Origin: Actinostola sp. cb2023
Lineage: Eukaryota; Cnidaria; Anthozoa; Actiniaria; Actinostolidae
Reading direction: 5' to 3'
Length of the DNA stretch: 64,000 nt
NCBI GenBank assembly: GCA_033675265.1
Contig: JAUJYZ010000077.1
Location: 1 to 64,000 of the forward strand
Shown here: positions 24,501-34,130 of the stretch, piece by piece
Layout: each line of letters starts with the position of its first letter
Position numbering within the stretch: position 1 is the stretch's first letter
Program-made: the position numbers and the translations under genes
Notes under the pieces: model-generated
Database searches by the model: none
Told to the model about the DNA's origin: nothing
What the model saw: only the letters and a program-made list of their open reading frames with translations

Positions 24501-25545
24501 GTTATTTTCTCTCACCTAAAGCAACAACTCTGGAAAAATCGAGCTGCCATTGTCGAGGAGAATGAAAACACTTATTCATAGGAAGTTATCTGCATTGACG
24601 TAGTTGTCTCTCGACCAATGACAATGCCGGAGAAAATAATGTGCATGATAAAGTGTATTATGGGTGATGTGAACGTAGTGAATTATCTTAAAAAATACCA
24701 TTTCCAGCATTCTCGAGTGCAATGAAGCTGCTATTTTCTAGCAATGTCCTAAAGTGTGTATGCCTTTTGTGCTTTAGAAACTCGCAAGATCAAGAAAGAA
24801 ATAAAAGCAGAAGGAAAAGAGATAAAAGATCCAAAAAACTAAAACCAAAGCTTTACCACCACCAGCCCAAGCACGCTCTAAATCCAAATCTCCGCCCCCA
24901 AAACAAATTGCAAAACCTGCACGTCGCTCTCCCTCTAGATCAGTGTCCAAGTCGCCCAGCCCAAGGAAGAGCCCATTACGAAGAACCAGACAAAGGTCGT
25001 CATCCAGGTCTTCATCGGGTTCAAGAAACCGTTCGCGGTCAAGATCTCCACGGCGAAGAAAGAGAAGCCCAACTCCCAAACCAACCAAACTCTATGTTTC
25101 GTCATTGACAAGAAACATCAACAAGGATCACATCTTTGAAATATTTAGTGTTTATGGACATGTCAAGTCTGTGGATCTACCGATGGATAGGTTTAACTAC
25201 CTTCCTAGAGGGTTTGCATACGTAGACTATGAGGAACCAGAGGAATGCGAGAAGGCGCTAAAACACATGGATGGTGGTCAGATAGATGGCCAAGAGATAA
25301 CAACACAGACTGTCCTACCACCAAGGCCGAGGGATGTTAGACCAGCTTATAGGAGACCCAGTCCCCCAAGGCGCAGGCAACCTTGGCGTAGAAGCCCGCC
25401 AAGATTCAGGGGTGGCGGCAACTTTAGATCTTTTAATAGACGCTCTCGTTCACCTGACTCACCTCCACGCCGACGAAGGTCACCCTCTAGATCACCACCC
25501 AGACGACGAAGATTTAATAGTTCAAGCTCCGACTCCTCCAGGTGA
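21542..25545 (+). CDS. RNPS1: RNPS1, RNA-binding SR-type protein
   Basis: RNPS1 is a nuclear SR-like activator of splicing and a peripheral exon-junction-complex (ASAP/PSAP) component. Four coding exons: 21,542-21,543 (only AT of the start codon), 21,694-21,843, 21,954-22,096, 24,778-25,545. The start ATG is split by intron 1 and the protein begins MGRRSRSRSPARR. Order: basic RS-rich N-terminus, poly-Ser exon 3 (Ser/Gly tract), SR/PR-rich linker, one RRM at roughly residues 203-280 with RNP2-like LYVSSL and RNP1-like RGFAYVDY, and an Arg/Ser/Pro-rich tail ending SSSSDSSR. Expected length about 354 aa, somewhat longer than the 305 aa human protein. This copy lacks 2 nt near 24,828-24,842 (the mirror reads cccaaagaaac there), which breaks the frame ahead of the RRM; the RRM frame itself is open. 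Confidence 0.9.
22352..22538. mobile_element. TTTACACGGTACAACTTTTGC MITE in RNPS1 intron
   Basis: Ends AAGGCTGATTTACACGGTAC and complement, about 187 bp. Inner words GCATACAACTTG and GTTGTATGC are also inverted. RNPS1 intron 3. Confidence 0.85.
22611..22640. repeat. (GAT)n microsatellite with CTTTATTTA tail
   Basis: About eight GAT units followed by AATCTTTATTTA, possibly the 3' tail of a retroposon. RNPS1 intron 3. Confidence 0.8.
22868..23218. mobile_element. Fold-back element with two ~160 bp internal direct repeats
   Basis: Ends ATAGTCGTTTTTGTATGAGT and ACTCATACGAAAACGACTCTAT. Inside, two direct copies (about 22,897-23,045 and 23,060-23,200) carry TTACCGTCAC, ATTCAACCAATCACAGCG and GCTCAACCAATAAGAATGC. 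The four CCAAT words and the ORFs across it are a by-product of the repeats. Confidence 0.8.
23231..23417. mobile_element. GTGGTTTGAAA...CCACTGGTTTAAA MITE, copy 1
   Basis: Ends TGTGGTATAATTTTTCCCAC and a complementary GTGGAACATTTCAAACCACA. The middle reads AGGTTAGGTTTAGGG. The same element is at 33,071 (mirror) and 62,101 (independent copy). Confidence 0.85.
23547..24003. mobile_element. Fold-back element, ~460 bp
   Basis: TATACAACTATGTGTAATTC and onward (GCATTGTCCCAAGTTTTGTTGC) is inverted at 23,950-24,003. An inner pair CCAGACCAAAGTGCATTGTG / AATGCACTTCAGTCTGGGAA is also present. RNPS1 intron 3. Confidence 0.75.
24072..24234. repeat. Fold-back, CCCCAAGTTTTGGG ends
   Basis: CAAGTTTTGGGTGTTTCTTG continuing GTGTTGCAG is inverted as CTGCAACACCAAGAAACCTC. 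RNPS1 intron 3. Confidence 0.7.
24236..24318. repeat. Near-perfect hairpin, ~32 bp stem
   Basis: TTTTGCATAAACTATTGTTT continues through TCAATGTCTCTTGGGAA and pairs with TTCCCAAGAGAAATTGAAAA and onward. Loop about 12 nt. RNPS1 intron 3. Confidence 0.85.
24335..24465. repeat. Fold-back with ATTATTGGACGAGG / ATGATTTTGTCAGTG words
   Basis: AATATCATGATTTTGTCAGT and complementary ACTGACAAAATCACAATATT bound about 90 bp with AATAATTATT words. Together with the preceding hairpin this looks like stacked insertions. Confidence 0.65.
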
Positions 25546-25714
25546 AGTGACAACTACATTGTAGATCGATCGACCTCTCGCAGACCCGCCGTATTACTAG
25601 GAACAGTTTGTACTTTTATTTCACTCATTTAAAGAATACAAATGTACTGTTTTGTTTAGAATACCTCTCATATTCCATAACATTTTTCAAACTTTTTACA
25701 TTGACTCATAATAT

Positions 25715-26203
25715 AGCTAATTGCATAATCGTTGTCGGGTTGAAAATCATAACTCATAGAAGCTGAGACCGCAAGGATGGATGGGAAATCAGTTCATGAT
25801 CTGCATTACATTTAACAAATCGCAAGCGGTTTTCCATTGTCTGTACTCTTATTGACAATGAATTTGTCAATTTGTTAACGTCAAATCCATTGTCAATAAG
25901 AGTACAAACAATGGAAAATCGCTTGCGATTTCTTTTTACAATAACAAAGTCAAAAAACATCCAAAAGCAAGGATAAAGTTTGAAAGAAAAAACCGTTTCA
26001 AGCGTGCGCTGGCTAGTGCAGATATATTCAATGTTCTAGTAGTTTTGAAGGTACATGTATATGAGCTATTTAACTAAGATCTTACAAGGCTGGATAAAAA
26101 GTTCGATGATTTGACGGTGTTATTTGAGAGTTTTAATTTCCCAGAATTCCTTTTGGTCATAGCTTTCATGATTTTTAACCCGACAACGATTATGCAATTA
26201 GCT
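25715..26203. mobile_element. AGCTAATTGCATAATCG MITE, larger member
   Basis: Same terminal inverted repeats as the element at 8,971 but about 490 bp, because it contains another fold-back (25,817-25,931). Located between the RNPS1 stop and the orphan exon. Confidence 0.85.
25817..25931. mobile_element. Nested fold-back inside the MITE
   Basis: AAATCGCAAGCGGTTTTCCA, then CTCTTATTGACAATG, are inverted within 115 bp. Its absence from the 8,971 member shows that it is a later insertion. Confidence 0.8.
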
Positions 26204-26268
26204 ATATACACAGAGTAAGATGACAGATGACAGACCGGACGTACATTGTAAGGATTATCATTACGGTA

Positions 26269-26424
26269 TCAGGACTCTGGATTTTGTACAGCTGTAGAGA
26301 ATTCTGAAAGTTTTTGAAGGAGTTCTTCTGGGTTGTCAGTCACGGCAAAGATTTTCCATGGATAGGGGGATGCATCGCTTGGTGCTACATCATGTATAAA
26401 TCCACTATTCACTGAATGTGATAC
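26269..26424 (-). CDS. Orphan terminal exon of an unidentified gene (left copy)
   Basis: On the minus strand, an acceptor (TGTCTTGACACAG) is followed by a phase-0 open frame of 51 codons and TGA. The other two frames stop within 20 nt. The peptide begins VSHSVNSGFIHDV, contains YPWKIFAVTDNPEELLQKL and ends QNPES. It has the look of a conserved C-terminus, and both arms preserve it exactly in frame. I do not recognise the family. Upstream exons should lie at higher coordinates in this orientation, but only fold-back elements A and B and the palindrome axis are there, so the gene is cut off. It converges tail to tail with RNPS1. Confidence 0.6.
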   Translation of the reverse strand, partial: VSHSVNSGFIHDVAPSDASPYPWKIFAVTDNPEELLQKLSEFSTAVQNPES

Positions 26425-26685
26425 CTGTGTCAAGACAGTTTAAACTATTTTAGTTAACTTAATAGTTGTTATTCCTCTTTTGTAAGAATGTCATTAAATA
26501 TTGGAATGGAATTGTGTGTCTTGTCATTATTATTCTGGTAATGTTAGAGTACAAACACTTCAACCATACTGTCAACAATTGTACTATTATTACTGTTTGT
26601 ACAATGTACTCTACTGTTGAATAGTGAGTAATCTTATCTACTATGACGTGTTTAGTGAAATTACAGACATTTTGTGTGGTCTCTT

Positions 26686-27693
26686 CACAGGGAGCCCAAG
26701 CTTACTATCAGTGTATATATACATGTGGCTTTGAAATGTGCAAATAAAAGTCATAATTTTCATCAAAAGTATTTGTTGTTGCTATATATTATGTTTAAAA
26801 TCCTCTCTGAGTTGCCTGGAGTTGTTATTTGAGTTTAATTTGATTGTTTACGTTTTTACTTACCTTTCTCTCCCTATTCATAGTAAAGGGTGGAAACCCA
26901 GACCAACATCGAAGCCAACCGGCCCAACAAAATGTCCCATTTCACCAACAAATATACTTCCAATCACGTTCAGATTCACACAGCTCACGGCCAGACAATG
27001 CACTTACACGGTCCTGCACAGAAAACGATGAAAAGTGAAGCGATTCTGATAAATACATCGAGAGTAATCGTTTAGAACTTGCATTTTCGATGCCACTAAC
27101 ACACAATGAGGCCGATCTACGCGGATGGTACTGGGACCCAGCACCAAAAGTATTTCCACCGGGAGGTCCTGTTGTAATTTTGAACGAAACAAATTATTCC
27201 CCGTCAACAGGACCTCCCGGTGGAAATACTTTTGGTGCTGGGTCCCAGTACCGTCCGCGTAGATCGGCCTCATTGTGTGTTAGTGGCATCGAAAATGCAA
27301 GTTCTAAACGATTACTCTCGATGTATTTATCAGAATCGCTTCACTTTTCATCGTTTTCTGTGCAGGACCGTGTAAGTGCATTGTCTGGCCGTGAGCTGTG
27401 TGAATCTGAACGTGATTGGAAGTATATTTGTTGGTGAAACGGGACATTTTGTTGGGCCGGTTGGCTTCGATGTTGGTCTGGGTTTCCACCCTTTACTATG
27501 AATAGGGAGAGAAAGGTAAGTAAAAACGTAAACAATCAAATTAAACTCAAATAACAACTCCAGGCAACTCAGAGAGGATTTTAAACATAATATATAGCAA
27601 CAACAAATACTTTTGATGAAAATTATGACTTTTATTTGCACATTTCAAAGCCACATGTATATATACACTGATAGTAAGCTTGGGCTCCCTGTG
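26686..27693. mobile_element. Fold-back element A, CACAGG family
   Basis: Starts CACAGGGAGCCCAAGC and ends GCTTGGGCTCCCTGTG, flanked by GTCTCTT on both sides (26,679-26,685 and 27,694-27,700). Almost the whole 1 kb is one inverted repeat with arms of about 495 bp around a spacer of about 30 bp near 27,190. The arms hold a repeated open frame of about 97 codons with no recognised similarity. A captured gene fragment is possible. Confidence 0.9.
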
Positions 27694-27700
27694 GTCTCTT

Positions 27701-28759
27701 CACAGGCAGTCCAACAATGAGGGTTTATCACATAATTTAAAAACTCATAGGACAAAAAAATGATTATCATAGCTGGAAAGAGCTCGTTGAAATTAGTACA
27801 AATGTGAAGTTTGGAAAAGATCACTCCACAAATTGCGAAGATATGAATTTTTCAAATATCGAAATTTTGTATGAAAACCTTTGTTGGAGGCAAGAGTTGC
27901 CAACAAGCCATAATTTCCAAAGGTTTTCATATAAAATTTTGATTTTTGAAAATTCATATCTTCGCTATTTGTGGAGCGATCTTTTCCAATCTTCACATTT
28001 TTACTAATTTCAATGAGCTCTTTCCAGCTATGATAATCATTTTTTGTCCTATGAGTTTTGAAATTACCTGATAAACCCTCATTGCTTCCGAGGCTACTAA
28101 ATATTTAAAAATAAAACAATATTTGTGCCTCTTTGATGGGTTTCCTGTGGTGCATGCCATACGTATTCATGTTGGGCTTCCTGTGCTTAGTAACATATAT
28201 TGGGCTACCTGTGTACGTACAGAAAGCACATCTGCAGGTGTGTCTTCAGGACGTGGACACAGGAGGCCTTAGGACGGACTACGCACAGGGAAGGCCCGAC
28301 AATAAAGTCATAGAATTGCTACCACAGGAAACTGACATAGAACTCAAAATTTGTTTCATATCTTTTATTCAGGGTGGCCTCGGAAGACTTGAGATAGCAA
28401 ACTTCAAAACTCCAGTACAGGGGAATCGGGCTCAAAGAGCTCATTGAAATTGGTAAAAATGTTGAAGATTGGAAAACGATCGCTCCACAAATAGCGAAGA
28501 TATGAATTTTCAAAAATCAAAATTTTATTTGAAAACCTTTGGAAATTATGGCTTGTTGGCAACTCTTGCCTCCAACAAAGGTTTTCATACAAAATTTCGA
28601 TATTTGAAAATTCATATCTTCGCAATTTGTGGAGTGATCTTTTCCAAACTTCACATTTGTACTAATTTCAACGAGCTCTTTTCCAGCTATGATAATCATT
28701 TTTTTTGTCCTATGAGTTTTTAAATTATGTGATAAACCCTCATTGTTGGACTGCCTGTG
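27701..28759. mobile_element. Fold-back element B spanning the palindrome axis
   Basis: Starts CACAGGCAGTCCAAC and ends GTTGGACTGCCTGTG, flanked by GTCTCTT on the left and its complement AAGAGAC on the right. Each half contains its own smaller palindrome (centres about 27,900 and 28,565) of the GAAATTAGTACAAATGTGAAG sequence. The left half shows its inner end truncated at about 28,084 (aaaccctcattg). The true second end of the original B is therefore missing, and what follows is the mirrored first end. Confidence 0.8.
28095..28378. other. Degenerate palindrome axis built of transposon-end-like motifs
   Basis: The two halves still align as inverted repeats about 28,234/28,235, inside CTGCAG. 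By eye they agree at only about 60-65%, against near identity further out. CCTGTG ends lie at about 28,146, 28,182 and 28,211, and CACAGG starts face them at about 28,259, 28,287 and 28,323. Several are embedded in TTGGGCTACCTGTG-like sequence, the same terminal motif as the fold-back elements around it. The inverted pair cttccgagg/cctcggaag (28,086 and 28,378) marks where high similarity resumes. No gene is seen. Confidence 0.8.
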
Positions 28760-28766
28760 AAGAGAC

Positions 28767-29783
28767 CACAGGGAGCCCAAGCTTACTATCAGTGTATATA
28801 TACATGTGGCTTTGAAATGTGCAAATAAAAGTCATAATTTTCATCAAAAGTATTTGTTGTTGCTATATATTATGTTTAAAATCCTCTCTGAGTTGCCTGG
28901 AGTTGTTATTTGAGTTTAATTTGATTGTTTACGTTTTTACTTACCTTTCTCTCCCTATGCATAGTAAAGGGTGGAAAACCCAGACCAACATCGAAGCCAA
29001 CCGGCCCAACAAAAATGTCCCGTTTCACCAACAAATATACTTCCAATCACGTTCAGATTCACACAGCTCACGGCCAGACAATGCACTTACACGGTCCTGC
29101 ACAGAAAACGATGAAAAGTGAAGCGATTCTGATAAATACATCGAGAGTAATCGTTTAGAACTTGCATTTTCGATGCCACTAACACACAATGAGGCCGATC
29201 TACGCGGGACGGTACTGGGACCCAGCACCAAAAGTATTTCCACCGGGAGGTCCTGTTGACGGGGAAATAATTTGTTTCGTTCAAAATTACAACAGGACCT
29301 CCCGGTGGAAATACTTTTGGTGCTGGGTCCCAGTACCATCCGCGTAGATCGGCCTCATTGTGTGTTAGTGGCATCGAAAATGCAAGTTCTAAACGATTAC
29401 TCTCGATGTATTTATCAGAATCGCTTCACTTTTCATCGTTTTCTGTGCAGGACCGTGTAAGTGCATTGTCTGGCCGTGAGCTGTGTGAATCTGAACGTGA
29501 TGATTGGAAGTATATTTTTGTTGGTGAAATGGGACATTTTGTTGGGCCGGTTGGCTTCGATGTTGGTCTGGGTTTCCACCCTTTACTATGAATAGGGAGA
29601 GAAAGGTAAGTAAAAACGTAAACAATCAAATTAAACTCAAATAACAACTCCAGGCAACTCAGAGAGGATTTTAAACATAATATATAGCAACAACAAATAC
29701 TTTTGATGAAAATTATGACTTTTATTTGCACATTTCAAAGCCACACGTATATATACACTGATAGTAAGCTTGGGCTCCCTGTG
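28767..29783. mobile_element. Fold-back element A, mirror copy
   Basis: Mirror of 26,686-27,693, with CACAGGGAGCCCAAGC ends and AAGAGAC on both sides (28,760 and 29,784). With the other copy, the arm sequence is present four times within 3.1 kb. Copies differ by single-base indels that shift the short ORFs. Confidence 0.9.
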
Positions 29784-30046
29784 AAGAGACCACACAAAAT
29801 GTCTGTAATTTCACTAAACACGTCATAGTAGATAAGATTACTCACTATTCAACAGTAGAGTACATTGTACAAACAGTAATAATAGTACAATTGTTTGACA
29901 GTATGGTTGAAGTGTTTGTACTCTAACATTACCAGAATAATAATGACAAGACACACAATTCCATTCCAATATTTAATGACATTCTTACAAAAGAGGAATA
30001 ACAAACTATTAAGTTAACTAAAATAGTTTAAACTGTCTTGACACAG

Positions 30047-30202
30047 GTATCACATTCAGTGAATAGTGGATTTATACATGATGTAGCACCAAGCGATGCA
30101 TCCCCCTATCCATGGAAAATCTTTGCCGTGACTGACAACCCAGAAGAACTCCTTCAAAAACTTTCAGAATTCTCTACAGCTGTACAAAATCCAGAGTCCT
30201 GA
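30047..30202 (+). CDS. Orphan terminal exon (right copy)
   Basis: Mirror of 26,269-26,424, same length (156 nt) and same 51-codon frame ending in TGA, preceded by an AG acceptor at 30,045-30,046. No upstream exons exist between it and the axis. Function unknown. Confidence 0.6.
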   Translation, partial: VSHSVNSGFIHDVAPSDASPYPWKIFAVTDNPEELLQKLSEFSTAVQNPES

Positions 30203-30267
30203 TACCGTAATGATAATCCTTACAATGTACGTCCGGTCTGTCATCTGTCATCTTACTCTGTGTATAT

Positions 30268-30760
30268 AGCTAATTGCATAATCGTTGTCGGGTTAAAAAT
30301 CATGAAAGCTATGACCAAAAGGAATTCTGGGAAATTAAAACTCTCAAATAACACCGTCAAATCATCGAACTTTTTATCCAGCCTTGTAAGATCTTAGTTA
30401 AATAGCTCATATACATGTACCTTCAAAACTACTAGAACATTGAATATATCTGCACTAGCCAGCGCACGCTTGAAACGGTTTTTTCTTTCAAACTTTATCC
30501 TTGCTTTTGGATGTTTTTTTTGACTTTGTTATTGTAAAAAGAAATCGCAAGCGATTTTCCCATTGTTTTGTACTCTTATTGACAATGGATTTGACGTTAA
30601 CAAATTGACAAATTCATTGTCAATAAGAGTACAGACAATGGAAAACCGCTTGCGATTTGTTAAATGTAATGCAGATCATGAACTGATTTCCCATCCATCC
30701 TTGCGGTCTCAGCTTCTATGAGTTATGATTTTCAACCCGACAACGATTATGCAATTAGCT
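30268..30760. mobile_element. AGCTAATTGCATAATCG MITE with nested fold-back, mirror copy
   Basis: Mirror of 25,715-26,203; the nested fold-back is at 30,542-30,658. Confidence 0.85.
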
Positions 30761-32019
30761 ATATTGTGAGTCAATGTAAAAAGTTTGAAAAATGTTATGG
30801 AATATGAGAGGTATTCTAAACAAAACAGTACATTTGTATTCTTTAAATGAGTGAAATAAAAGTACAAACTGTTCCTAGTAATACGGCGGGTCTGCGAGAG
30901 GTCGATCGATCTACAATGTAGTTGTCACTTCACCTGGAGGAGTCGGAGCTTGAACTATTAAATCTTCGTCGTCTGGGTGGTGATCTAGAGGGTGACCTTC
31001 GTCGGCGTGGAGGTGAGTCAGGTGAACGAGAGCGTCTATTAAAAGATCTAAAGTTGCCGCCACCCCTGAATCTTGGCGGGCTTCTACGCCAAGGTTGCCT
31101 GCGCCTTGGGGGACTGGGTCTCCTATAAGCTGGTCTAACATCCCTCGGCCTTGGTGGTAGGACAGTCTGTGTTGTTATCTCTTGGCCATCTATCTGACCA
31201 CCATCCATGTGTTTTAGCGCCTTCTCGCATTCCTCTGGTTCCTCATAGTCTACGTATGCAAACCCTCTAGGAAGGTAGTTAAAACCTATCCATCGGTAGA
31301 TCCACAGACTTGACATGTCCATAAACACTAAATATTTCAAAGATGTGATCCTTGTTGATGTTTCTTGTCAATGACGAAACATAGAGTTTGGTTGGTTTGG
31401 GAGTTGGGCTTCTCTTTCTTCGCCGTGGAGATCTTGACCGCGAACGGTTTTTCTTGAACCCGATGAAGACCTGGACGACGACCTTTGTCTGGTTCTTCGT
31501 AATGGGCTCTTCCTTGGGCTGGGCGACTTGGACACTGATCTAGAGGGAGAGCGACGTGCAGGTTTTGCAATTTGTTTTGGGGGCGGAGATTTGGATTTAG
31601 AGCGTGCTTGGGCTGGTGGTGGTAAAGCTTTGGTTTTAGTTTCTTTGGGATCTTTTTTATCTCTTTTCCTTCTGCTTTTATTTCTTTCTTGATCTTGCGA
31701 GTTTCTAAAGCACAAAAGGCATACACACTTTAGGACATTGCTAGAAAATAGCAGCTTCATTGCACTCGAGAATGCTGGAAATGGTATTTTTTAAGATAAT
31801 TCACTACGTTCACATCACCCATAATACACTTTATCATGCACATTATTTTCTCCGGCATTGTCATTGGTCGAGAGACAACTACGTCAATGCAGATAACTTC
31901 CTATGAATAAGTGTTTTCATTCTCCTCGACAATGGCAGCTCGATTTTTCCAGAGTTGTTGCTTTAGGTGAGAGAAAATAACATGAATGATGAAGCAATTA
32001 TTGAACTCAGTTTTTGCAT

Positions 32020-32150
32020 AATATTGTGATTTTGTCAGTGTCTAGCAGATAATTATTTGCCTCTGCCTTTGGCATCGTCCAATAATTATTCTGCTCGCCA
32101 CTGACAAAATCATGATATTTTGCTCAACCTCGTCCAATAATTGCTAATTG
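32020..32150. repeat. Mirror of fold-back 24,335-24,465
   Basis: Same inverted ACTGACAAAATC / GATTTTGTCAGT words in the mirrored RNPS1 intron 3. Confidence 0.65.
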
Positions 32151-32163
32151 TTTTGCCACCCAC

Positions 32164-32249
32164 ATTTTGCATAAACTATTGTTTTCAATTTCTCTTGGGA
32201 ACATGCAGTCTTCCCAAGAGACATTGAAAACAATAGTTTATGCAAAACT
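32164..32249. repeat. Mirror of hairpin 24,236-24,318
   Basis: Same stem of about 32 bp (TTTTGCATAAACTATTG). Confidence 0.85.
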
Positions 32250-32410
32250 TGGGGGAGGTTTCTTGGTGTTGCAGAACACCAGATGACGTTAGACAATGAA
32301 CACAAAGGACGAGAAGAATGAACTTGAACCAAAACAATACCCTGCATACAAAGAAACCTAACCAAGAATACAATGCAGACTGCAACACCAAGAAACACCC
32401 AAAACTTGGG
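32248..32410. repeat. Mirror of fold-back 24,072-24,234
   Basis: Same inverted TTGGTGTTGCAG words. Confidence 0.7.
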
Positions 32411-32486
32411 GGGCAAACAAAGTGTATAAATTTATGGTGATATGAAAGTAGTGAATGTCAAATCCCACAAATAATTATTGTTAGTA

Positions 32487-32945
32487 TACAGCTAATTCAT
32501 AAAATGTTGTTGTCCTAGGTTTTGTTGCATATTGCTTGGCTTCATTAGACACCATATCCGGTCTCGTTTGGAATTTTCATCAGCTGAATTGCACCTTTTC
32601 AATAGAATACTCTCTGCTTGGTAGCACATGGAGGGCAGTGTATACCCGTCATTTGAAGCAAATAATGAGATTCAAGGACTTTTAACAGCTGATTGAAACC
32701 AATTGCATTCCCAGACTGAAGTGCATTATGGACTGATCAATACATACATGTGTTTGTTTGCATTGCCGAAACTGAGATCATGATTGACTGTCAGGGCTTC
32801 CCTGATATTTGTTTGCAGGTTTTGGAACCCCAAAATAGAAGAAAACACAGTTTGTAGCCACCACAATGCACTTTGGTCTGGGAATGCAATATGCAACAAA
32901 ACTTGGGACAATGCTTTTTGAATTACACGTAGTTGTATACCACAC
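32487..32945. mobile_element. Mirror of fold-back 23,547-24,003
   Basis: Same element, minor base differences. Confidence 0.75.
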
Positions 32946-33070
32946 AAGTGAATAGTACTTTTTGCGCACTCTACTCAATCTCAGAATATAATTCACTAAT
33001 GTGGTAGATACTGTTACTAAAATAATTATTCCCCTCAGTGTCGGCGAGTAGTTGTAGATATTTACCTCGC

Positions 33071-33256
33071 TGTGGTTTGAAATGTTCCACTGGTTTAAAT
33101 TTTTAGTCCATTGTTTTGGTTTCTTAATTCACTTCCTTTCAGTTTAATCCTTTACAACTAACCTAAACACATAACTTACCCACCATAACACCCTAAACCT
33201 AACCTTAGAACAACCCTCAGAAAAATTTAAACCAGTGGGAAAAATTATACCACAAC
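33071..33256. mobile_element. GTGGTTTGAAA MITE, mirror copy
   Basis: Mirror of 23,231-23,417. Confidence 0.85.
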
Positions 33257-33268
33257 ATAAACATTGCA

Positions 33269-33620
33269 ATAGAGTCGTTTTCGTATGAGTGGTACGGTTT
33301 GTGCGATGCCGTAACGTGCCGTGCGGTGATGGTATCCAAGCATTCTTATTGGTTGAGCAATGAAAATGCGCGCTGTGATTGGTTGAATACAATGTCTTTG
33401 ATTTCGTACTGTGACGGTAAGTCTGTGCCATAGTGGGAAGTAGTTACGGTACGGTTTGTGCCATGCGATGCCGTAACGTGCCGTGCGGTGATGGTATCCA
33501 AGCATTCTTATTGGTTGAGCAATGATTTTGCACGCTGTGATTGGTTGAATAGAATGTCTTTGATTTCGTACCGTGACGGTAAGTCTGCCATAGGTTTCCC
33601 ACTCATACAAAAACGACTAT
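33269..33620. mobile_element. Mirror of fold-back 22,868-23,218
   Basis: Same ends and the same two internal direct repeats. Confidence 0.8.
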
Positions 33621-33942
33621 TGCTGGCAAATTATTGCTGCAGTGTGCGTTATTACAGTACAATGGTATCCTACTTCTGCAATATTGTATAACATTTATTA
33701 TTGCAGTAAGTATGTAGTAGACACACACTAAAGTACCATTACCGTTTGCAATACTTGCATTAAACCCCATCCTAATGATACTATGTAATTTGTATTATAT
33801 ATACGGCTCTCTGGAGCACGAATTGTGAAGAGACACCATATTTTTAAATAAAGATTATCATCATCATCATCATACAGGCTTGAGGGCCAGCAGTCTCCAA
33901 GTGTTTGGAAAAAAAATGTTGATACGCTAGCCTACAATACCA

Positions 33943-34130
33943 TTAAGGCCAATTTACACGGTACAACTTTTGCCTACAACTGTTGCATACAACACAACAT
34001 GACTTTAATTAGGAGTCGTAAGTAAGTGGTATGGTTGATTTAGACGACACAGCTCGTGTTGTAAACATGGCGTGAGCAAGTTGTATGCGATGTTTGTAAG
34101 CAAAAGTTGTACCGTGTAAATCAGCCTTTA
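33943..34130. mobile_element. TTTACACGGTACAAC MITE, mirror copy
   Basis: Mirror of 22,352-22,538. The mirrored ATC microsatellite is at about 33,846-33,872. Confidence 0.85.

Larger units (their letters stand above)
1..28234. repeat. Left arm of a ~56 kb palindrome
   Basis: The first bases (gatctggttcatggacaaat) are the reverse complement of bases ending at 56,446, and the match runs inward through every gene and repeat to the axis. Paired landmarks sum to about 56,470-56,590: TEX2 ATG 6,651/49,936, TEX2 stop 12,711/43,785, RNPS1 stop 25,545/30,930. Identity is very high from about 8 kb inward. It is clearly lower, with many indels, from 1 to about 8 kb. The left end coincides with the window start, so the arm could continue further left or could be a contig end. 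Confidence 0.97.

Noticed and set aside
26738..29731. Four ORFs of ~97-101 codons beginning MQIKVIIFIKSICC
   Set aside because: They are the four arms of fold-back elements A and A'. Frames shift between copies, and the start lies in AT-rich, intron-like sequence.
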